DNA from: Brachypodium distachyon
Lineage: Eukaryota > Streptophyta > Magnoliopsida > Poales > Poaceae
Length of the DNA stretch: 64,000 bases
Direction: 5' to 3'
Assembly (NCBI RefSeq): GCF_000005505.3
Contig: NC_016132.3
Location: 35,912,914 to 35,976,913, forward strand
The position numbers and the translations under genes were made by a program. Of the stretch, positions 19,597 to 31,240 are shown one piece after another. The notes under the pieces are model-generated. The model had not been told where the DNA came from and searched no databases. It saw only the letters and a list, made by a program, of their open reading frames with translations. Position 1 is the first letter of the stretch, and every line of letters starts with the position of its first letter.

Positions 19597-19932
19597 GGGC
19601 GTGTACAATGGGGTGATGTCAGCCTTCTCTTAGCGATGCCACATAGGATAAAATCTAATGTGGAAGAGAGAGAAACGAAGAAAAGGCACAAGCGTTCTCT
19701 TAATTAAGAGATGATCTCTTCACAAGAATGATAAGGCAAAGATAAGGCAAATTTATCATTGTACTAGATTTCACCTTTTCTTAACATTTATTTAGTTAAT
19801 TTTATTCATCTAAACATTAATTCTAAGATAGAACACTAAAAGATAACTCATTGTACAACATATTTTGTTGTCTTTTCTAATTGACGTGGAATGCCTAAGA
19901 TAAGACAGTCTTATCAACCATTGTACATGCCC
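19597..19932. mobile_element. MITE with GGGCRTGTACAATGG terminal inverted repeats
   Basis: The element opens GGGCGTGTACAATGGGG and closes CCATTGTACATGCCC, the inverse with one change. The flanks are TTA on the left and TTG on the right, a possible decayed 3-bp target duplication as in PIF/Harbinger elements. It is 336 bp, AT-rich and non-coding. Superfamily assignment is tentative. Confidence 0.75.
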
Positions 19933-20703
19933 TTGCATCATCAAACTTAGCACTCAATCAAAATTTGCAGCAAACATGGACATTACAGACATTCCACTCC
20001 CATCCAGGTGGAGCCACAATTTCACTGCCATGCTAGCAAGTCAAGTTCAGCTACAATCTTCTAGCTCCAGCAGAAATTAGCTTTTTCCAGCTCCAGCTAT
20101 CTTGAGTTCAGCTCCAGCCTGAACAAAAACAGTCTTACAGGACCATCCGTCTCTACTACTGTAAACACACACTTTAGTCCAGGCGTCCACTTGTTGTGGA
20201 CCGTAATTTAGATACCTCTTGACCTAGCGGCGTGGACGACTGCGGTCGCAGGTCGGCAAGGGGTGATGGCGACGGTCAACGGTAACCGCATCTCATCTCT
20301 TCACAAATCTTATCATCTCCTTCACCACCCCCCATCAACGCCCTCCTCTCAACCAAACCGCCGTGCTTTTCCATTGCTCATGGGCTATCAACGACCCATC
20401 CCTGAACCGCCCCCTTGATCCCGGTTCTGAGTAGCGCAAGGTAAACTGCTTCTCCATCTGCGCACTACTCAGTTCTTCTTCTTAATTTATTCGCCTCTTC
20501 AGTATGCACAGATCGATTTGGATTGGCATGGCAAGTTCCATTGATACAGGGTTCAGGTGAGGAACAAAGGGGCAGCGAGGATAAGAGGGGGAGATGAGGC
20601 TGCAGCAGAGAGGAAGAGGAGACGCTGCGGCCGGCGGCCGGGCGGAGGAATTCAATGTTGGGGAATTATCCACCACCTCTTGATTTTAACTTGGTACGTC
20701 TCT

Positions 20704-20938
20704 ATTGGTCGTAAGCAAGAGGACATTGAGATAATATATGGAATTGCTGTTGACAAAGATATGAGCCACTCACAAATGCCAAAGAGAATTGAGGATGCTA
20801 ATATTGCCATCTTGACCTGCCCATTTGAGCCCCTGAATCCCCAAGACAAATCATAAGGTTTACATAACTGTAGAAAATTTCCGGACTTTGCATGAGCAAG
20901 AGCAGAAGTACTCTGATGAAATGGTTCAGAAATGCAAG
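20704..20938 (+). pseudogene. CCT5: CCT5 (TCP-1 epsilon) gene fragment, frameshifted
   Basis: CCT5 is a subunit of the cytosolic chaperonin that folds actin and tubulin. The first part reads [20 protein letters not shown] and then [12 protein letters not shown], the epsilon-subunit signature. A one-base shift near 20838 moves the match to the next frame, which reads EQEQKYSDEMVQKCK. The fragment ends exactly at a GT donor (TGCAAG|GTAAAG), so it came from genomic DNA rather than a spliced message. Only about 75 of some 535 residues are present, inside the Helitron. Confidence 0.85.
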
Positions 20939-21752
20939 GTAAAGGCCTACAAAAAACAGTATGCTCTTTATGGTAGAACAAAATCATTTCCTTTGCATGA
21001 AGTGTATTCATTTTGTATCATACCAGGCTGCATGTTTGATTCGGTCAATAGGCTGCCACCATGTTTGTTTTTTTACATTCTTGATGACTGGCTCAGACCT
21101 CCAAATCATCTACTCCAGAAATAAAGGTCTGTATTCTTCTTTTCGCTGTGCTATTGAGAAACTGATGTCCAACCAATTACTAAGCTATGTGGAACTACTA
21201 CCTGCAATTTCAAGAAAATCACTGCCTACTCCTTACACTTCTGAGCCTGCCTTTTTAGTTTTTACTATATATAAATAGGAAGATGTTCCCATTTGTATCC
21301 TGAAGCTTGTGTTAAATATAGATCTTCGGCTCAGAGCCATATATCTCTACCTCTACTTTTTTGTTTAGCAAATACAAATTAGTTCATGTGTCTTTTTAGT
21401 TTGAATAATACAGAGTAGAAAAAAGGAGTCTCTTTTCCTCTCAAGATGAGAGTAAGTAACCACAATTCTTCTCTCTTGGTAGTGATGTAAGTTTCAATCA
21501 CTCAATTATGATGCATACAACAGTAATGAGCATGGGCTGAATGCAGGAGCAGCTTCGTATTTGCTCAATATATTTTCTTTGGATGCTTACATTGTCACTT
21601 GTTTTTTTATTTATGCTACACTTTACTTCTTAGTAGTAATTACATAATTTATGATTTTTCTTACATCTATCAAGGGAAGATTCCGAGGGAAACCCTAAGG
21701 ACACTACAGGTTATGTTGAGGCGGATTCCTATGGTCAAATATATTAGCAGCA

Positions 21753-22136
21753 AATCTTTACGTTTTTAATGTCAACATTGTCAATATAATCGTGCGTGCT
21801 CCTTTCATGTTTATCTGATTACTCTATGAAATACAAGGATCAATAATTAATTTTATGATGGCATAATGATCCATGGTAGTGTGTTCTCTACTATTCTTTG
21901 ATTTTATATTATCAACTCCATATTGCAGAAGTCGTCCTTTTCTGAATATTTAGGTTTTTGATGTCAAAATTGTCAATATAATCTTGTGTGCTCCTTTCCT
22001 GTTTATCTGATTACTCTATGAAATACAAAGATCAATAATTAATTTTATGATGGCACAATGATCCAAGGTAGTGTGTTCTCTACTCTTCTTTGATTTTACA
22101 ATATCAACTCAATATTGCAGAAGTCGTCCTTTTCTG
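21753..22136 (+). repeat. 192-bp tandem duplication inside the Helitron
   Basis: Two adjacent copies (21753-21944 and 21945-22136) share long identical runs such as tttatctgattactctatga, with scattered substitutions. The sequence is AT-rich and non-coding. Confidence 0.85.
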
Positions 22137-22913
22137 TTTAGATTTTGTCATTTCAGGACCATAGTAAAGATTTGTTTCATAAGAAAAGAAATAAAAAAGA
22201 GGTTGCGAACCTCCAAACCTTGTGCAGTAAATAAAGCTTAAGTCTCAAGAAAATCCGATCAACTCATCTCTATATTGGAATCCCTTCATGCCTTGAGCAT
22301 ATTCAAGCCATGAGATATGCATTGGGAGGTCAAAGGATTTTATTTCACCTAAACGATGCAATCAAGGCAGCGCAAATCAGCTGAATGATGATTTTCTTTC
22401 CGGCGTGGTATATTGGTGACATCAATCAAGATGCTCATGGGATGGTGACGATTGGATCAATCATGTACGCAGTGAGAAAGCAAAGTTTTGGTATGCCTGC
22501 ATACGAAGCTAGGCGAGGAAGCAATTTTTGATACACCTGCTCAAGTACAATGGATATGAAGCGGAAGACACCGTGCATCAGGCAATAGATAGTCTTATAA
22601 AACAAGTTTAGTTGTGTTCTTACTTTCTATGCATGCAGTGTTGAACTATAGCTTTTAAAAACTCATTTCAAGTTGAAGTGGAGTTTCAGTATTTTGGAAT
22701 ACCATCAGGCTATTTTTGGTTTGCATCTGAAATTTCACATGCATTATGCATGGTGATCGCCATATATGAGAAGTAAGGGTAAGGCAATATTTGTCACAAC
22801 CGGTCAGTACTTGTTCATCGATTATAATGTCCGTTTGATCAATGTGTATTTGTGTGATTTTTTTGTTCCGTAGTAAGGCACGGACACCTTGCTAGTCTAC
22901 AAATGATTTGAGT

Positions 22914-23003
22914 GTACAGCTGTGAGAAACATAACGTTCCAAAATACCACTCAAATAGTATACAACTGCGAGAAACATAACGTTCTAAAATACCACTCAA
23001 ATA
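22914..23003 (+). repeat. 46-bp tandem duplication
   Basis: The unit gagaaacataacgtt(c/t)c... through accactcaaata occurs twice, 46 bp apart, just right of the Helitron end. I see no gene from here to 23500. Confidence 0.8.
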
Positions 23004-23518
23004 ACAAGCCTTTCCAAAAAAAAACCCACTGCAACTCAGTTTTTCACTCTAAAATGCCACTATTGCCACTATTGATTAACGGCCACTAACAGCCACTAAC
23101 GGAGACAAATATAAGTGGCACCGTAGCGTCAAGTCGATCGACAAAGTTAGATCTGATCATCCGAATATGCGCATTTGTTTCACTAACCAATTGTCAAAAG
23201 AAAATCCAAGCCTCTTTTTTTTTTTTGCAGAAAAGCACCTGCAAGCTGCTGAAAGTTGAACAGATGCGTCAACACATAAATAAGTAGCAGAAACTCTGGC
23301 ATATGAGCAATTTTCCACGACACATTTAACACTCGTGTCAAACTGAGATATTTGAGTCTAGATCGACAGTACAGGTAGAATCTAGGGTGAATTATCAGCC
23401 TAATACAAACTCTCCCAACAATGAGCTCAGATCGTTGCCGCCATGGCCGCCTGGTCCTTTGCCGTATCCTAATCGCCAGCCTTCCTACCCGCTAGCTGAA
23501 GGCAGCCGTTACACGGTC

Positions 23519-24456
23519 TCATCGGATCCACTCGCGGCCTGCAAGCCGGGTCGGCAATCTTCTGTTCCGAACGGGCCGAGCCGGATCAGCTTCAGCCTCC
23601 TCGCCTCCCGAGTTCTCGGCCTTGCTGTCCATCTCCTCGGCTGGAGCTTCAGAGGGATCGCTGAGACAAACGTTATCAGGAGTCAGAAGTAAATGACACT
23701 GCGGCGGAGGAATAAGCAGACTCCATGCTAACTAAGGGCCATCATCAGAATCATATATACATGGCAGATCTCGCATGGTTCCAACATAAGCTAAGACTAG
23801 TTACTCAGGAGCATTAGTTTAAGTTTGACAGGCCCCATCGGACAACATCCAAGCAAAGTAAATACATCCATGCTGCTGGAGCAATGGAGGAGCAAGCCTT
23901 ACCTTTTTCCAATTTCCATGAGCAACCAATCCTTCCTCATGTCCATCGGGAGAGCCATAAGAGATTCAAATTGGCGATCATCGCGGATAAGAGCACCGTA
24001 GGCTCTTAGAAAATCACAACGGGCTAGCTCAGGTATCGCTTTGAGTGACTTGAAGATTAATTCAGAGGAGGTTGACTTTGGCACTTGCACAAGTACAGCT
24101 GGCCTGGAAGGAGCTTGAAATGAGCTATTGCATTCTTCAAGTGGAGAGGCAGGTGCATCACTTCTTCGTGGCCTCTTAGCCTTATTACCTTCCAGGCCAT
24201 ATTGACTGGATTGCAAGTTTTTAGGAATACCTTCACCACCATCATTAAAAGCAACCTCTGCTTGTACCTCTTCACAACTCCCAGCACCAGTCCTTGCACC
24301 TTCTATTGATGCATGGTCTTCGGAGCCTGTGACGCCGTTTTCAATCAATTGTGTCAACCAGTTTTCTATATTTTGCTCCATCTCCCTTGGAACGAATAGA
24401 CGCAGAATGGCATGAAGCTTTGAAAGATTGGCCCATCTTTCTTCTTCAGCTCGCAT
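23519..24456 (-). CDS. Unrecognised two-exon gene
   Basis: I do not recognise this family. Exon 24465-23903 (donor AAAAAG|GTAAGG) joins exon 23660-23519 (acceptor TTTGTCTCAG), giving 231 residues if translation starts at 24456. The acceptor at 24466 (TTTTCTAAG) means upstream exons or a leader exon may exist. Residues 1-45 are helical and charged (ERWANLSKLHAILRLFV). The middle contains a basic NKAKRPRR patch that could direct the protein to the nucleus. Residues about 140-185 form a compact segment (LARCDFLRAYGALIRDD, then MDMRKDWLLMEIGK). The last exon is acidic, then basic (RPVRNRRLPTRL). The DFLRAY...RKDWLL segment faintly resembles the C-terminal part of plant Myb/SANT-like proteins; that is a weak guess. 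Confidence 0.6.
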
Positions 24457-24465
24457 ATCTTCGTT

Positions 24466-25980
24466 CTTAGAAAAGAAAAACCTTAAAATAAGATTGTTTT
24501 ATGTCAGAGGCAAATAAATAAATAAATCAAAGTTAATGCATATAACATGTAACTTCAGTCTTTGAGTAACAAAAATGACAAATGGTTTAAGCAAAATCGG
24601 TAAAGTTTGTTGTTAGAACTATATGAATGTTGCTTGATTCATCAGTAAGGTTCTCAGCAAACATAACATGCCAATGTACGATGGAGATAAGAAAAATACA
24701 AAGCATCTTACCTACGATAATAGTTAATATACAATTTAGCAGGCACGACATATCAGCAACAACAATAATCAGCAAAGATAGTTAATAATGTGCATGTTTG
24801 ATAGTCCAGATATTTCATTTCAATAAGCGTGCTTCAGAGGCTAGGATTCCTGAATTTACAGAAACAGAGCAAACATATTTTGTATGATAAAGGAGCTTCT
24901 GGACCTCACCACGTGCAGTTGCAGGACAGCAGAGTTTCGGAGCCTCATAATATATAGTTATTACATACGACTACATGAGAATATTTATTCCAAGAGTAGT
25001 ATTCAAAGAGTGAAATCACTAGTTAACGACCATTATGAGTTAATGACGGATGATTGATAGTAAGATAATTTCTACTGATCCTAAATTCTTGACTCAAATT
25101 TGCCCAAATATGGATGTATCTATTCTTAAAAAACATCTAGATACATGTAATATTTCGACAACAATTTAGAATCGAAGAAAGTATTTTCTAGTTTAACAGA
25201 TCCGTTTCCGTTGACTTAACCATATGTGCGCTTCTAAGGACCACTCTAAACTTAACAAATCCGCAAATACATCTCAGATAGAACAACCATCAACATATCA
25301 GTTCTGTCAGATCCACATACAAATTAGTCAGAGTGATCAATATAAGAACAGGTCAATGGCAGGAATTTTTTTCTAAAATATAGGTAATATAACATCAGAA
25401 ATTCAGGTAACTGTGAATATGACAAGAAAAAAAGACAATTTGGCCTCACAGCCAATCAGTCGCTGATAACACATGAGTGCTTCCAACTCATGAAGAATAG
25501 GAATGAAATATAGAGTGGAACGTATCGAGCATCATGGGTGTCGCAAGGGAAAATCGAGAAGGTAAACAAATTGCATAAGGCAAGGGGTGTAACATGAGTG
25601 CTTCCAACTCATGAAGGCCCAACAGATTGCGTATTTGACGAAAAGAGGCGACTGGAATGCGGCGAATGTAAACTCTATTGTCGCGTTGTACAGATCTTGG
25701 TTAGGCAGTGTGGCAGCTGTGGTCTCCTTTTTTTGTTCTCCATGAGTTGTACCTCTGAAAAACTAAACACATCTTGAGACTGAGTGCTATACTACTGCTG
25801 CATACTAGCAGAAGCTGCATTCGGCATGGATAACTGGTAAAATCGCAGAGGTAGCTAGACAGACACCAACATATTCATCCCAACATTCACCCAACTAAAC
25901 GTAGACGGACAAATAATAACCCCACAATCAGTCTAACAAAACATGAATTACTTGTTAAAGGTGTGCACGTAGTGATTAAC
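24466..25980. other. Intergenic or intronic AT-rich stretch
   Basis: No coding exon can be supported. Antisense 24921-24960 ends in a possible donor (CACGTG|GTGAGG) and might be an upstream exon of the unrecognised gene, but no start codon context confirms this. A decayed Stowaway copy lies at 25075-25181. Confidence 0.35.
25075..25181. mobile_element. Decayed Stowaway MITE
   Basis: The internal sequence (tttgcccaaatatggatgta ... ctagatacatgtaatatttcg) matches the intact copy at 27435-27547. The ends have lost the CTCCCTCCG motif. TA dinucleotides flank it. Confidence 0.7.
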
Positions 25981-26068
25981 TATTGAGTTGAAATTCCACC
26001 CGCGTAGAATCTTTCGGCCCACCCCCGACCGTTTTTCTTCTTTTCTCCTCGCCCGTACAGCCTCCAAC

Positions 26069-26580
26069 GCCGCGATCTCCTTCCCTTCGCTTCGGCCGCC
26101 GCCGCCTCCCACCCCCGCGGCCCTCCTCTGCCCCAACACCCAGCAGCCGCCGACGCCTCCTCCACCCCACGGCCCTCCTCTATCCCTCCTCTGCCCGGCT
26201 CGCCGCTCGCCCCTGGTCGCCGCGATCTCCTTCCCTTCTCTGCGGCCGCCGCCGCCTCCCACCCCCGCGGCCATCCTCTGCCCCGCCACCCAGCGGCCGC
26301 CGACGCCTCATCCACCCCACGACCCTCCTCTGTCCGACTCGCCGCTCGCCCGCCGCCGCCACGATCTCCACCTACGATCCGCGCACGCCGTCGGAGGCAC
26401 GCGACGAGGAGGCTGCCGACGCTGCCTCCTCCCCTCCGAGGCCCTCCTCTGACCCGCCTCCCACCAAGCCCTCCTCGGCCCTGCCTCTGCCCGCCACGCC
26501 CACTTGCCAGCCGTCGCCGGCGATCTCCACCTGCGATCCACGGCCGCCGTCAGAGTCCCCCGGGTCCTCAATTCCATGAC
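26069..26580 (+). other. GC-rich duplicated block, possible 5' exon of an unidentified gene
   Basis: A ~150-bp unit starting gccgcgatctccttccc occurs at 26069 and 26219. A second unit, cgatctccacct(a/g)cgatcc, occurs at 26361 and 26519. The block has no stop codon for ~150 codons on the plus strand but encodes only Pro/Arg/Ala-rich sequence. It ends in a good donor (ACACC|GTGAGT) at 26582. It looks like a promoter plus first exon, or a captured copy of one. No downstream coding exon was identified. Confidence 0.45.
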
Positions 26581-26582
26581 AC

Positions 26583-28900
26583 CGTGAGTTCCCATTATGT
26601 GTCAGTCTATAATTTCAACGAATTTTCGAAGAGATACATATAATGGTAGGCTTTGCTTCTGAAATTGCCTCTGAAATTCGTTTCGGTGTGATGCCGTCCT
26701 GACGGAATTTTTAGGCTTTGCTTCATCGCTGATTCTGCGTTTGATTCCATAAATCATTTGTTATTGCTTGTCCGTGAGTCTCAGATTTGGTGGTTCGTGA
26801 TTCCTCTTCCTTGCGCTGTCTTGTTATCTCTGTTTTAATGCTGTCTTTGATTTAGTAGTAGTTCACGATTGATTACATGCAACTATATAATTCGATTCAG
26901 TTTACTTGGGCATGGATGCCATGGATGATGATTGAAAATAGAATAATTTACTATAGTTCATATGATGATTAAAAATAGAATAAGATTTTACCTTATGTTT
27001 CTCTGAATTTTGATTGAATTGATTCTGTGTATATCATAGATGATTTAGTAGTCCCCAATGTCATGGATAGTTTATTTGAATTCTCCTCAATTCGTTTGCA
27101 GTTACTGAATATATTTATTTTTGATTTTGTCGAGAACTGAAGTCGTATAAATTCTGCCTTTAGGTGGCAACTGCACCTGCCTTACCATATACTGCTCTAA
27201 TTAGAGACATTTAACTGAAACCATTGCCTGACGCACACTCCCACTTTACCATAAAGTATTTTATTTTAAATTTCTGATGATTTCTCTTGTTTGAAAAAGA
27301 CACCGGATAAGAAGTGGTAGAACCCTGCAAGCATGGTGATGTTTTACCCAGAAGGATGGCAAATTCAGAAATACTGCGTATTTGATCAAAGGAAGCATGC
27401 CTTAGATGCTGTCCTGTTTTCTGGCTTGCTTGTACTCCCTCCGTTCCATAATTCTTGTCTTAAATTTGCCCAAAAATGGATGTATCTATTCCTAAAAAGC
27501 GTCTAGATACATGTAATATTTCGATAAGAATTATGGAACGGAGGGAGTACAAACATTTGCACCAATTTTCTTTTCTGGGTCATTTTCTCATGATATAGCA
27601 GTGAAGGGTTAGGGTCCTTTGTAGGGTCATTTTGGTAGCGAATCAGTTTGTTTCCCATATGAATCTTTTTATTCATGGAAGAGCAAACAGAAGTTGAAAG
27701 TTTACAACAAGAGGGTCGCTTTTCAAAGGATATTAAGGATTTTGATCATGTCCTGTTCATGGAAGAAAAGTGTGATTTTTTCTTGAAGTGCAAATTATAA
27801 TGTGACCGTCATAAGGACGTTCATGTCCTGTTCAATGGAAGATCACATATGGGTGTTGGGGGCAAATAACAGTCCTGTGCATGTGACCGTTCTGAACTTT
27901 TTAACACTGAACTTTTCAACACTAAATTAAACCGTATGGGTGTTCTGGGAAAAGAATAGTCCAATTTAAATGTTTTTCTTACAACATTAATAGCAGTATA
28001 TGGGTGTTCTGGGCAAAGAATAGTCCAATTTTAATTTTTTTTGTTACAACATTAATAGCAGTATATATGGCTTAATTATTTTTCTTACATTGCTTTTATG
28101 TGGAAAATTTTATGGGCACACGTCGGCCGCACCTTCCCTTCTTAACCATCGACGCACTGAATAATATCCACAATATTCTCTCTTAGGTTATTATTGTTTG
28201 AACTTTGAAGTAGAGCAGCAAAATGCAGAGGATATGAACCTCCTTATGATGGTTAATTTTTCAGGTCCTGGAACAATAATTGATCGAGTATGTATAGAAT
28301 TCACCATTCTGCATGCTTCGTATACAAATAAGGTGCAATATCCTATTTGTATTCATTGACGTTCTTTTGTTATAACGGTCCAAACCTACGACGCATCATC
28401 CAAGTCACAATATTTATCGTCATATCGTTTGTATTGACCTGATGATTATATTCTTCTTAAAGTTGAAATGTACTCAAGCTAAAGTTGATTTGAATGAGGT
28501 GCAGATGTGTTGTTTCAATTTTGTGCAATTGAAGTTTGTTTGTGTCACGTCCGACTCATGTTCGCGTGGTTTTCCGGTGAAGATGCATCTGAAGCTTCAG
28601 TTTTGTGTTTGTATAATTAAATTAGCATTTGTAATTAGGTGACTGATCAACGGAGAAATTCTTTGCTCTCAGCGCAGAGTAAGAAACAACAAGCACAAAG
28701 GAGCGGCTCTTGGAAGAACTGGTTGGGCTATGTGCTCTACCTTCTCTACAGTTCATTTCAGAAATCACTGGTTTCAGATTCTTTAGGTTCTTTTTTCTCC
28801 AAATAGTGAGCAGGTTTGCACCAGGCTCTCACTTCACTCTTGGAAAGAAACTTGGAATTGGTAGCCCACTGTTGGGAATATAGAAATATACATGTTGTAT
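26583..28900. other. AT-rich stretch without a supported gene
   Basis: Apart from a Stowaway MITE at 27435-27547, only exon-like scraps are visible. One example is a short plus-strand frame from 27333 with MVMFYPEGWQIQKYCVFD, which runs into the MITE. I cannot assign it. A ~55-bp near-duplicate (tatgggtgttctgggcaaagaatagtccaa and its neighbour) lies around 27930-28070. Confidence 0.35.
27435..27547. mobile_element. Stowaway MITE
   Basis: This 113-bp element has CTCCCTCCGTTCCATAATTC ends in inverse orientation and TA on both sides. It has no coding capacity. Confidence 0.95.
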
Positions 28901-29044
28901 TCACGGTGAGAAGAATTGGATCGAAGTTTGATGTTGCTGCGTGCAAGGATTTCAGTTTCTGAGATGCTTTCTCTTCTAGCGTTTTGTTTCATGGTGCACC
29001 AGATTGTAGTGATTAGGCCTTATGTTCTTTTTTCTCCAAATAGT

Positions 29045-29129
29045 GAGCAGGATGACTATGAAGTTATTCGGAAAGCTGGGAGAGCTAGGCAAATACAGTG
29101 AAGTCTTTGAGTGAATCAATGGTAACAAT
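29045..29129 (+). pseudogene. Casein kinase 2 alpha exon fragment, broken
   Basis: CK2 alpha is a Ser/Thr kinase catalytic subunit. The fragment reads EQDDYEVIRKAGRA, then after a short insertion and frame change GKYSEVFE, a TGA, and ING. These correspond to the start of the kinase domain, including its Gly-rich loop. Only about 27 residues are recognisable. A 28-bp segment (gttcttttttctccaaatag...) directly upstream is also present near 28788, so the region was locally duplicated. It is probably a captured or decayed gene scrap. Confidence 0.75.
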
Positions 29130-30291
29130 AGTTAGAAATGTGTTATTAAGATACAATAATGAGAAATGTTATTAAGAGCTTCAGTAGCGATTTGAGAGAA
29201 CAAAAATGTTTGGCCTTGAGATTTTTTATCCTTGCAGCATAATATAAGTTTTACTCCCAGTGGGTACTGTTATTGAATAGATATTTTTTTACTTTGACCA
29301 TCTTATTCCAAGCAAGTTCAACCTGTTGCTTATACATTTCTATAACATGCTATCCAGTGATGTGTTAATTCTCTGCTTCTATGAGCAGGCCAAAGCTAGC
29401 TGTTCATTTCTTTAGGTAAGCCCATAGTTCTTTCTGGAGCTTAAGGAGAAGTTCTTGTCCTTCCGAGGAGGGAAAAGAGGGCACAGCAAATCTTCTATAT
29501 AGTATCCTTGTCTGTTACTATTAATAAAATCAAAATTGTTGATGAAGACGGGAGCATGGGCAGGAGTATCACCGGGGAGCAGGCAAGCCGCGCATCCATC
29601 CGTGCTAGCTCACCTATGGTTCATCTTAGCAACGGAACTATGTAAATGTGGTAACATACATGAAAATATGTAAATATTAGCCTAACAAATTATGCCATAG
29701 GCATGCGAACTAATTTTAAACAAAGAGAGAGAGGGGGGAAGACTGAAAGAATATGCAAATAGGAAAGAGGAAAGACAGGTGGTTGGCGGGGCCGGGTGGA
29801 CAGGAGAGATCTTGGAAGGGTGTAACGGAGAACGGGGGGAGATGCGAGAGATTGAGGAAGTTCAGGAGTGGCCCCCAATGAAGGGGAATGAGGGAGGTTG
29901 TGTGGAGGGGGGAGGGCGGAATAGAGGGGAGGGAGGTGGCGTGAGAGAGCCGGGCATTGGAAAACCGGTGTGGCTGTAGTGTTGTGGACTCAAAAAGGGA
30001 ATGAGGCTTCACATGAGATGTGAGGGTAGGGGCAACTGGGCGAGAGAGGAACATGGTTGTCTGTTTTTTATACTTCATAGAGTATTGGCCGGAAAATATT
30101 ATGACGAGAGAGGGTGGGGGCGAGATCTTGTAGACGGTCATGTGTCTTTTACACGTTACACTTCATAGCGCACTGGACGGAAGATAATATAATATCTTGC
30201 GTGTGCTTGCTAGTTCTAGTTCAGTAATAGGTTAACTGATTGTAGGAGTAGTTACTTGACTACTGGAGCCCTTTTACTCTGCTGTGCTCTC
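29130..30291. other. Non-coding stretch with purine-rich tracts
   Basis: I see no gene. The part around 29720-30110 is strongly purine-rich on the plus strand (gagagagaggggggaag...), with no conserved frame. Confidence 0.4.
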
Positions 30292-30627
30292 TTAGCAAAG
30301 CTCCTCTTCGTTGGCGGCCCCGCTTGTTCCTACGACCTTGGAGGCACAGGGTGGGTTCATAGGAGGACGGAATATGGGCTCCCGGACAGTGATCCCCTTC
30401 GATTCGGAGAGACCGTCGTTTTGCTCTGGACAAGAAAGAGAGTCGAATTCGTATGTTGGGAAGTACGGAGAAGAAAAATCAAACTAAAGGCACGAATGTG
30501 TACCATGCGGGGTGCCCAAATGGCTGTCCTTGGCGAGGCCTGCTGGAACGTCTCTCCCCGCATTAGCAGCAGAAGAGATCACCAGGAAAATCATGGCCGC
30601 CAGGAGAGTTGCTCTACGGTGCTTCAT
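30292..30627 (-). CDS. Small secreted protein, two exons (about 85 residues)
   Basis: Exon 30627-30504 joins exon 30425-30292 across an intron with donor CATG|GTACAC and a strong acceptor (CTCTTTCTTGTCCAG). The frame then stays open to a TAA. Residues 1-23 form a clear signal peptide: basic MKHRR, hydrophobic LLAAMIFLVISSA, then a likely cut after ANA. The ~62-residue mature chain starts GRDVPAG, contains the Pro-rich stretch EPIFRPPMNPPC, has two cysteines, and ends EEELC. A TATA box (GTATAAAT) lies about 45 bp upstream of the ATG. I do not recognise the family by sequence. It lies head to head with the DUF247 gene, 1.4 kb away. That layout and size recall the secreted partner of DUF247 at grass self-incompatibility loci, which is inference only. 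Confidence 0.6.
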
Positions 30628-30670
30628 CGCTTGGAATATGTGCTCCGTGTGCACCAGCTTGAAGGGTGCC

Positions 30671-30680
30671 AGATTTATAC
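30671..30680 (-). promoter_or_regulatory. TATA box of the small secreted protein gene
   Basis: On the minus strand it reads GGGTATAAATCT, 44-53 bp before the start codon, which places transcription start about 10-20 bp upstream of the ATG. Confidence 0.65.
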
Positions 30681-31240
30681 CCGTCCTGGACCAACGTTCG
30701 GCAAGCTAGTGTTCTCGTGTTTCTGAGGACAGCAATGGTTCTTCTTTTTTCGGAAAGAGGGAATGTTTGGTAACGGTAAGTGGACGGCTCATTAAATGTG
30801 AAGGAGGACTTTTTATCCAACAACAAAACGAAGATAACGGACAAGAAGAAGAAGAAGCAGAAAGGAGGAGGAGGAGCCAGCCACATGCTGACATGACTTG
30901 CATATGTATGTTCCGTTGAGCAGAGCAGGCTACTGACGGTGATCTCGTTTTGCTGTCGCGCCGTGTAGCATGTGAGGACTGAGAATCAAAATCTCCAGCT
31001 GTTGGAACGTCCGCGGCCACTAATTTAACGCATATAAACTTCCTTGCATCTCGCCGTGGGATGCAGTGCGGCCAAACTTTTCAATATGGCGTGGATTCTT
31101 TTTTTGAGGGCAAAGCACAGGAAGAAGCAGCAAATCTGGGCCTGGGCTTTGTGATTGTGAAGCAGTAAGTGGCTAATAACTGGACCGGGCCTTGTAAATA
31201 TGGGGGTTGTACCAGGCTGCCAGGCCGACTTATACCGACA

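Larger units (their letters stand above)
20150..22895 (+). mobile_element. Non-autonomous Helitron carrying gene fragments
   Basis: The left end reads TCTCTACTACTG, matching the usual grass Helitron start. The right end reads CCGTAGTAAGGCACGGACACCTTG then CTAG. It contains a small hairpin (CCGT/ACGG) about 12 bases before CTAG and is followed by T, as rolling-circle elements require. The base left of the element is G rather than the expected A. No Rep/helicase is present. Inside lie GC-rich promoter-like sequence, a broken CCT5 fragment and a 192-bp tandem duplication. Confidence 0.65.

Noticed and set aside
27930..28070. CRISPR-like spaced repeats
   Set aside because: Only a local two-copy duplication in plant DNA; no regular repeat-spacer pattern exists in the window.
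30256..30726. 156-codon plus-strand frame
   Set aside because: It is antisense to the spliced secreted-peptide gene, which has a signal peptide, splice sites and a TATA box.
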